NCBI GenBank assembly: GCA_029856375.1
Contig: JAHQWX010000031.1
Coordinates: forward strand, 1 to 10,701
Source: Promethearchaeia archaeon
GTDB lineage: Archaea > Asgardarchaeota > Lokiarchaeia > Sigyniarchaeales > SOKP01
Direction: 5' to 3'
Length of the DNA: 10,701 nucleotides
Part shown: positions 6,713 through 10,701 of the stretch, in pieces
How positions within the stretch are numbered: the first letter of the stretch is position 1
How the letters are laid out: each line of letters begins with the position of its first letter
Made by a program: the position numbers and the translations under genes
Notes under the pieces: generated by a model
What the model saw: only the letters and a program-made list of their open reading frames with translations
What the model was told of the DNA's origin: nothing
Database searches by the model: none

Positions 6713-7843
6713 TTAGAGTTCATAATCAGACTTTTCAAAATCCTTAAAAAGTGCTTTATTAATCGCCTCACCCTCATTTTTTATAAACAAATCTAATTGA
6801 TCCTCTGATAAATCGGGGATACTTATACCAAATTTCATTTTTGAAATTGGATGTCTCCGTCGCATACGATCGTAATTTTTCAAGGTTTCTTGAGAAAAAT
6901 CAGAAGCGTTGGCAGCATATACTGCCGTATCGGCTGCCATTAAACCCGAGATTGCCGCAGGAACGATTCCATGATATCCAACTGCATCTCCACATAACAT
7001 CAATCCTGTCATAACTCCGGTTTTTAAAGATTCACCAAGTAATATTCCATATAATCCCGCTCTTATCCCGAATTCTTGAGCGTTCTCGAGTCTTTTTTTA
7101 AATATTGGATGATTCTTTTTTACATTTAAATAATCTTGAAATGTACCAAATCCAATCATTCCATGCCCTTTTTCCAAGTGAGATACAAATGCATTCCCGA
7201 GATTTTTGTCAAATATCGTTCCGAAAAAGATTTCAATAACGCCAGGCTCTACTTCTTTCATATTTAAAAGTTCTACTTGGATTCCAGGAAAAAATTCCCT
7301 ACCTTTTTTCTTGTCATACTTTAATATTCCTGATTTTTTTGCAATTCCCATAGGAATAGATCTCGTTCCATCACATCCTAATAAAAGATCAGAATAAATT
7401 TTATATTGTTTTCCCCCCTTATTAATGATAACTCCGTTAATTTTATCGTTTTCCTTGATTACATCAATTACTTTTGTCCTAATACTTAAGTGAGAACCTG
7501 CCTGAATAGCTTTTTTTGCGAGAAATTGATCAAAATTTACTCGATCTACGAAATACCCTCCATTAAATTTTATCTCAAACGCTAATTCCCCACTAGGCGT
7601 CCATACGCGCCATCGATCAACCGGTGTAATTATATTTTCTCTTCCAAATTCGTTAATAAGTTTCTCGGTAAAAGGACAACCGCTTATCCATCCAGCGCAA
7701 TGAACAGGAAGGCCGATTGTCTTGTGTTCCTCGATTAATAAAACATTTAATCCCTTTTCTGCGATTCTTCTCGCACTAAGCGAACCAGATGGTCCAGCTC
7801 CTACAATAATAACATCAAATCTTTCTCTCTCCATTGGATTCAC
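6713..7843 (-). CDS. geranylgeranyl reductase-family FAD-dependent oxidoreductase
   Basis: This 376-residue flavoprotein has the FAD-binding GAGPSG motif at 15-20, an acidic end to the second strand (E38/E39), and PVHCAGWISG (46-55), the conserved cysteine motif of the geranylgeranyl reductase family. It continues with DRVNFDQFLAKKA (100-112), GCDGTRS (156-162) and the second FAD motif CGDAVGYHGIVPAAISG (284-300). Relatives saturate archaeal isoprenoid lipid chains. The Y.W.FP substrate motif I would expect near the middle is not evident, so the hydrophobic substrate may differ; a FixC/ETF-quinone-like role is the main alternative given the ETF genes nearby. The longest frame starts at GTG 7843, but the ATG at 7834 (residue 4) is also possible: GGAG lies 2 nt before the GTG and 11 nt before the ATG. 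It is convergent with the dehydratase operon and divergent from the acyl-CoA dehydrogenase. Confidence 0.7.
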   Translation of the reverse strand: MNPMERERFDVIIVGAGPSGSLSARRIAEKGLNVLLIEEHKTIGLPVHCAGWISGCPFTEKLINEFGRENIITPVDRWRVWTPSGELAFEIKFNGGYFVDRVNFDQFLAKKAIQAGSHLSIRTKVIDVIKENDKINGVIINKGGKQYKIYSDLLLGCDGTRSIPMGIAKKSGILKYDKKKGREFFPGIQVELLNMKEVEPGVIEIFFGTIFDKNLGNAFVSHLEKGHGMIGFGTFQDYLNVKKNHPIFKKRLENAQEFGIRAGLYGILLGESLKTGVMTGLMLCGDAVGYHGIVPAAISGLMAADTAVYAANASDFSQETLKNYDRMRRRHPISKMKFGISIPDLSEDQLDLFIKNEGEAINKALFKDFEKSDYEL

Positions 7844-7885
7844 TACTCCATTTATAATCTCATTTTATTCCTCTACTTGTTTCTT

Positions 7886-7903
7886 ATTTAAATATTTATT
7901 TTT
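7886..7903 (-). promoter_or_regulatory. TATA-like box for the flavoprotein gene
   Basis: On the minus strand this reads AATAAATATTTAAATAAG, about 45-65 bp before the start at 7843 or 7834. With transcription starting about 25 bp downstream, the leader would be 20-30 nt and would include the GGAG at 7849-7846. The call rests on composition and spacing only. Confidence 0.35.
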
Positions 7904-7931
7904 CGGACTCAACTCAGTTTTGTAAGCCAGC

Positions 7932-7959
7932 ATCTTTAAAATTAGAAAAGTTTAAAGAT
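7932..7959. promoter_or_regulatory. 9-bp perfect inverted repeat, candidate operator over the acd-etf promoter
   Basis: ATCTTTAAA at 7932-7940 is mirrored exactly by TTTAAAGAT at 7951-7959, with a 10-bp spacer. The half-site centres are 19 bp apart, about two helical turns, which suits a dimeric DNA-binding protein. The right arm overlaps the candidate BRE/TATA element GAAAAGTTTAAA (7945-7956), about 50-60 bp before the TTG start of the acyl-CoA dehydrogenase gene. A protein bound here would be placed to block TBP/TFB. It could also touch the divergent flavoprotein promoter. No regulator gene is in the window. Confidence 0.45.
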
Positions 7960-8006
7960 TTCCATTAGTTAATATTTTCTAATTAAATAGTAGAAGTGTT
8001 GCCAAA

Positions 8007-9152
8007 TTGAACTTCGAGCTAACTGAACAACAAAAAGTCGTCCGAACAAGCGTTCGGAAGTTTGCAGAGGAAGTCTTAGGACCCAATGCCCCTATTGTCG
8101 ATAAAGAGGCGAAATTTAGCTGGGAAACTAAAAAAGAATTGGAAAAAATAAACGCGTGGGGTATTTCTATCCCAGAAAAATACGGTGGGTCGGGATTAGA
8201 TTCTATTTGTAATTCAATTGTTATTGAAGAACTTGCCAGAGTGTGTGCGTCAACTGCTTTGACAGTTACCGTACATAATTCCGTTGCGGCTTATCCAATA
8301 TACAAGTTTGGAACTGAATATCAAAAAGAAAAGTTTTTGGTTGAATTAGCAACTGGTAAAAAGTTGGGTGCCTTTTCTTTATCCGAAGCAAATGCGGGCT
8401 CTGATGTATCCGCAACTGAAACGATTGCGACCCAAGATGGAGATGAATTCGTCGTGAACGGTTCAAAAATCTATGTTACTAACGGGGGCGTTGCTGATAT
8501 TTCGCTCGTTGGCGCTAAGTATGTTTCAGAAAACAACGACAAGGGCTTTGCAATCTTAATTATGGAAAAAGATATGCTTGGTTATGAAATTGGAGAACCC
8601 GAAGATAAAATGGGGATGAGGGGATCGAGTACGACAGCGTTATACTTTGATGGCGTCAGAGTACCTAAAGAAAACATATTAGGTTCGTTGAGAGAAGGAT
8701 TTAAAGTAGCTATGCATTCATTAGATGCGGGTAGAATCGGAATTGCGGCTCAAGCGCTTGGTATTGCGCAAGCCGCGTTTGAGATGTCAGCAGATTATTC
8801 GCTTCATCGAGTTCAATTTGGAAGACCGATATCGAAATTTCAAGGTGTTTCTTTTAAGATAGCCGAGATAGCTACTAAAATTGAAAATGCACGGTTTTTA
8901 ACATATCGAGCGGCTTGGTTGAGAGATCAAGGCAAATCATTTACAAAGGAAGCTGCAATGTGTAAATATTACGCGAGTATGATAGGAAGAGAAGTCTGTC
9001 AAGAAGCATTACAGATATACGGTGGATATGGGTATTCAAAAGATCTACCTCTCGAACGATTCTATCGAGATGTGAAAATTACAGAAATTTACGAGGGCAC
9101 GAATGAAATAATGAAGGCGATCATTTCTCGACAAGTGCTTCAAAATTTATAA
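8007..9152 (+). CDS. acyl-CoA dehydrogenase (short-chain/butyryl-CoA type)
   Basis: This 381-residue FAD enzyme interconverts acyl-CoA and 2-enoyl-CoA, passing electrons to or from ETF. The N-terminus MNFELTEQQ is the classical start of the family and fixes the TTG at 8007 as initiator, although only a poor Shine-Dalgarno-like AGAAG precedes it. Visible marks are the flavin/substrate signature AFSLSEANAGSD (122-133), KIYVTNG (154-160), the helical domain with HRVQFGRPISKFQGV (267-281), LQIYGGYGYSKDLPLERFYRD (335-355), and the catalytic base E363 in IYEGTNEI. The length is normal and no key residue is missing. It heads an operon with etfB 30 bp downstream. Next to 2-hydroxyacyl-CoA dehydratase-like genes it may work reductively on enoyl-CoA, as AcdB does in clostridial leucine fermentation; oxidation of acyl-CoA is the alternative. 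Confidence 0.92.
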   Translation: MNFELTEQQKVVRTSVRKFAEEVLGPNAPIVDKEAKFSWETKKELEKINAWGISIPEKYGGSGLDSICNSIVIEELARVCASTALTVTVHNSVAAYPIYKFGTEYQKEKFLVELATGKKLGAFSLSEANAGSDVSATETIATQDGDEFVVNGSKIYVTNGGVADISLVGAKYVSENNDKGFAILIMEKDMLGYEIGEPEDKMGMRGSSTTALYFDGVRVPKENILGSLREGFKVAMHSLDAGRIGIAAQALGIAQAAFEMSADYSLHRVQFGRPISKFQGVSFKIAEIATKIENARFLTYRAAWLRDQGKSFTKEAAMCKYYASMIGREVCQEALQIYGGYGYSKDLPLERFYRDVKITEIYEGTNEIMKAIISRQVLQNL

Positions 9153-9182
9153 TACGACTAATTAAGATTTGAGGATTCCATA

Positions 9183-9992
9183 TTGAAAATAATTATATTG
9201 ATAAAGCAAGTCCCTGCTGTTCATGAGATCAGGATCAACAGAACATTAGGCACCGTACAACGAGAAGGTTTTGATGCCATGATCAATCCCGATGATGAAC
9301 ACGCATTAGAATTAGGTTTATCTTTAAAAGAAAAATTCGGTGGTGAAGTATACGCCGTTTCAATGGGACCTCCGCAAGCAGAAGGAGCTTTAAGAGAATG
9401 CTTAGCTATGGGGGTAGATTATGCCGTATTACTCTCACACCATAGATTTGCGATGTCAGACACCTTGCAGACGACCTTTGTACTAGAAAGAGCGATTCGA
9501 AAACTTGAGCCTTTTGATATAGTAATTACAGGATCAAAAACTTTAGATTCTGGGACGGGTCATATTCCTGTGCAACTGTCAGAAGCGTTGGCCATACCTT
9601 TAATTAGCCAGATTTATAAAATGGAAATTAAAAATGGATTTTTTATTGGGGAAAGGACTTATGGACACGAGTATCAATCAATAAAAGTGAAATTACCGAT
9701 CATTATAAGAGTAGATCGTGGTTTTAACGAGGTTAGATTCATTCCGCTATTGGGAATTAAGCAGGCTTTTGAAAAAAAGATAGAAATCTGGAATTTTGAC
9801 ACATTTGAGTGTCCTGACGAAATTGATGGGTGCGAAAAATCGCCAACAAAGTTGTTAGAAGTTATTGACGAGAAGATAATACGGAAAAATGTAGAAATAA
9901 TAGGTACAAACGACGAGAAAGCCCAAAAAATCCTCGATTTCATAAAGAAAGTGCATATTCAAAAAATAAAAAGTCCTTTAGATTTGGAGTAG
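9183..9992 (+). CDS. etfB: electron transfer flavoprotein, beta subunit
   Basis: EtfB binds AMP or a second FAD and, with EtfA, passes electrons between an acyl-CoA dehydrogenase and other carriers. The 269 residues begin MKIIILIKQVP and include INPDDEHALE (35-44), VYAVSMGPPQAEGALRECLA (56-75), MGVDYAVLLS (76-85), SDTLQTT (92-98) and the nucleotide-binding segment GSKTLDSGTGHIPVQLSEAL (117-136). The more usual DGDT..VGP version of this last segment is DSGTGHIP here. The partner-recognition loop region IPLLGIKQAFEKKIE (187-201) is present. The TTG start at 9183 is supported by GAGG at 9171-9174 with 8 nt spacing. It lies between the acyl-CoA dehydrogenase and etfA, a standard order. Whether this ETF bifurcates electrons cannot be told from the sequence by eye. 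Confidence 0.92.
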   Translation: MKIIILIKQVPAVHEIRINRTLGTVQREGFDAMINPDDEHALELGLSLKEKFGGEVYAVSMGPPQAEGALRECLAMGVDYAVLLSHHRFAMSDTLQTTFVLERAIRKLEPFDIVITGSKTLDSGTGHIPVQLSEALAIPLISQIYKMEIKNGFFIGERTYGHEYQSIKVKLPIIIRVDRGFNEVRFIPLLGIKQAFEKKIEIWNFDTFECPDEIDGCEKSPTKLLEVIDEKIIRKNVEIIGTNDEKAQKILDFIKKVHIQKIKSPLDLE

Positions 9993-9997
9993 TGATC
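9986..9997 (+). promoter_or_regulatory. split Shine-Dalgarno-like site before etfA
   Basis: GGAG (9986-9989) lies over the end of etfB and is followed by GTGATC (9992-9997). Together they resemble GGAGGTGATC, the full complement of the 16S rRNA 3' end, with a small insertion. The second half lies 4 nt before the CTG at 10002. This supports that CTG as the etfA initiator and suggests coupled translation from etfB. Confidence 0.45.
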
Positions 9998-10001
9998 GAC
10001 G

Positions 10002-10701
10002 CTGAGCACAACTACAGAAATTTCAGAATATAAAGGCGTATGGATTTTTGCCGAAATAAAAGATCACATCGAAGTAGATTCTTGCGCTCTCGAGTTATTA
10101 TCAAAAGGAAGAGAACTTGCTAATGAATTAGGAGAAGAATTATTTGCGATTGTCTTAGCACTAGATGCCGAACAATACCTCGAAGAGATTGAAAAATTCG
10201 GGCCAGATAAAATCATCTACCTAAGCCATGTAGAATTAAAACACTATCACGATCAAATATTTCCCGATATAATTGAAGAATTAATCAACGAATACAAACC
10301 TTCAATAATGCTTTTTCCCGGAACGGAATCTGGATACAATTTATCTGCGCGGTTAGCTTATCGTTGTAAAACAGGTCTAGTAAACGATGTAGTTGATTTA
10401 GGAATTTCGAATTCGAAACCCAACAAAAATTTATTAGTAACGAGCAAACCTTGGTCAGGTGGTAATGTAATTTCCCGGGTTATCTGCTCAAACACAAGAC
10501 CTCAAATGGCGTCAATATCTGCCGGAAGATTCGAATTAAAAACGTTAGATAAGCCAAAAAAAGTCGAGAGAGTAAAAATAGAATATTTTTACGATAGTTC
10601 GAAATTAAAAGTGGAAATTGTAGGTAATCCAATACGCAGGGATAAACCAAAAACTCCTCTGACAGATGCAAAAATTATATTTGGTGTGGGCTACGGCGTT
10701 G
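10002..10701 (+). CDS. etfA: electron transfer flavoprotein, alpha subunit (5' part, probable CTG start)
   Basis: The 233 codons seen carry domain I of EtfA and the start of the FAD domain; the gene runs off the right edge. The conserved opening EYKGVWIFAE (9-18) is followed by ALELLSKGRELANELGEE (29-46), LFPGTESGYNLSARLAYR (104-121), TGLVNDVVDL (124-133), KPWSGGN (149-155) and NTRPQMASISAGRF (164-177). The frame is bounded upstream by TGA at 9993-9995, and no ATG, GTG or TTG occurs between it and the conserved opening. CTG at 10002, giving MSTTTEISEYKG, is the best initiator; ATT at 10020 is the only other near-cognate codon in frame before that opening. At the edge, VGYG stands where EtfA normally has GGRG, so the conserved arginine appears replaced by Y231. 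It lies 9 bp after etfB. The product is certain, the start less so. Confidence 0.9.
   Translation, partial: MSTTTEISEYKGVWIFAEIKDHIEVDSCALELLSKGRELANELGEELFAIVLALDAEQYLEEIEKFGPDKIIYLSHVELKHYHDQIFPDIIEELINEYKPSIMLFPGTESGYNLSARLAYRCKTGLVNDVVDLGISNSKPNKNLLVTSKPWSGGNVISRVICSNTRPQMASISAGRFELKTLDKPKKVERVKIEYFYDSSKLKVEIVGNPIRRDKPKTPLTDAKIIFGVGYGV

Noticed and set aside
7206..7397. 63-codon plus-strand ORF inside the flavoprotein gene
   Set aside because: It is antisense to the conserved FAD oxidoreductase, with composition of a shadow frame.
7722..7925. 67-codon plus-strand ORF over the flavoprotein start and promoter
   Set aside because: Most of it is antisense to the FAD-binding N-terminus; the serine/phenylalanine-rich translation and lack of a ribosome-binding site do not support a gene.
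8266..8466. 66-codon minus-strand ORF inside the acyl-CoA dehydrogenase gene
   Set aside because: Antisense to the conserved flavin signature region; shadow frame.
9674..9943. 89-codon minus-strand ORF inside etfB
   Set aside because: Antisense to the etfB C-terminal part, serine/isoleucine-rich, no domain.
9986..10041. Frameshift or broken etfA start
   Set aside because: The etfA frame is clean from 9996 to the window edge and all conserved blocks are in one frame. The ATG at 10039 is out of frame. A non-standard start explains the region without a frameshift, though a base error cannot be excluded.
10480..10671. 63-codon minus-strand ORF at the right end
   Set aside because: The plus strand here encodes unmistakable EtfA (RPQMASISAGRF), so this is its shadow.
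1..10701. tRNA, rRNA, CRISPR array, insertion sequence or attachment site
   Set aside because: No cloverleaf-like segment, no regularly spaced repeats, no transposase or integrase reading frame and no target-site duplication were seen. The window is densely coding, with no gap above about 165 bp.

Overview
The window looks like low-GC chromosomal DNA of an anaerobic archaeon. Evidence: a geranylgeranyl-reductase-family flavoprotein, short AT-rich gene gaps with TATA-like boxes, frequent GTG/TTG (and apparently one CTG) starts, Shine-Dalgarno sites of very uneven strength, and a benzoyl-CoA reductase/2-hydroxyacyl-CoA dehydratase pair next to acyl-CoA dehydrogenase and ETF genes. Gene content of this kind is familiar from Asgard and some other sediment archaea, but no marker gene is present, so the lineage is inference only.

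Left part, minus strand (1-3598). Reading leftward from 3598, there are two adjacent GH51-type alpha-L-arabinofuranosidase paralogues (2048-3598, then 483-2039, 8 bp apart), a small three-helix membrane protein (128-436), and the first 33 codons of a possible further gene that runs off the left edge. Neither glycosidase has a signal peptide, so they should act in the cytoplasm. Both keep the acid/base and nucleophile glutamates, but each departs from the family at a different other active-site position.

Middle, plus strand (3733-6669). Divergent from the glycosidases is a tight operon: a small SCP2-like (sterol-carrier/lipid-binding fold) protein overlapping by 4 bp a BcrC/HgdB-type dehydratase subunit, then a BcrB/HgdA-type subunit behind a strong AGGAGG ribosome-binding site. 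Both dehydratase subunits carry three cysteines in the places expected to bind a [4Fe-4S] cluster. The ATP-dependent activator that such enzymes need is not in the window.

Right part. A minus-strand geranylgeranyl-reductase-like FAD oxidoreductase (6713-7843) separates that operon from a second plus-strand operon: acyl-CoA dehydrogenase (8007-9152), etfB (9183-9992) and the 5' part of etfA (10002 to the edge). etfA has no ATG, GTG or TTG in frame upstream of its conserved start, and CTG at 10002 is the best initiator. A perfect 9-bp inverted repeat (10-bp spacer) covers the candidate TATA box in front of the acyl-CoA dehydrogenase.

Taken together, dehydratase/reductase B and C subunits plus acyl-CoA dehydrogenase plus EtfBA recall the clostridial hadBC-acdB-etfBA arrangement (reductive amino-acid fermentation through 2-hydroxyacyl-CoA and enoyl-CoA), while the C-then-B gene order recalls bcrCB of anaerobic aromatic degradation. 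The window cannot decide between these. The added SCP2-like protein is the least conventional part and hints at a hydrophobic or lipid-like acyl substrate.
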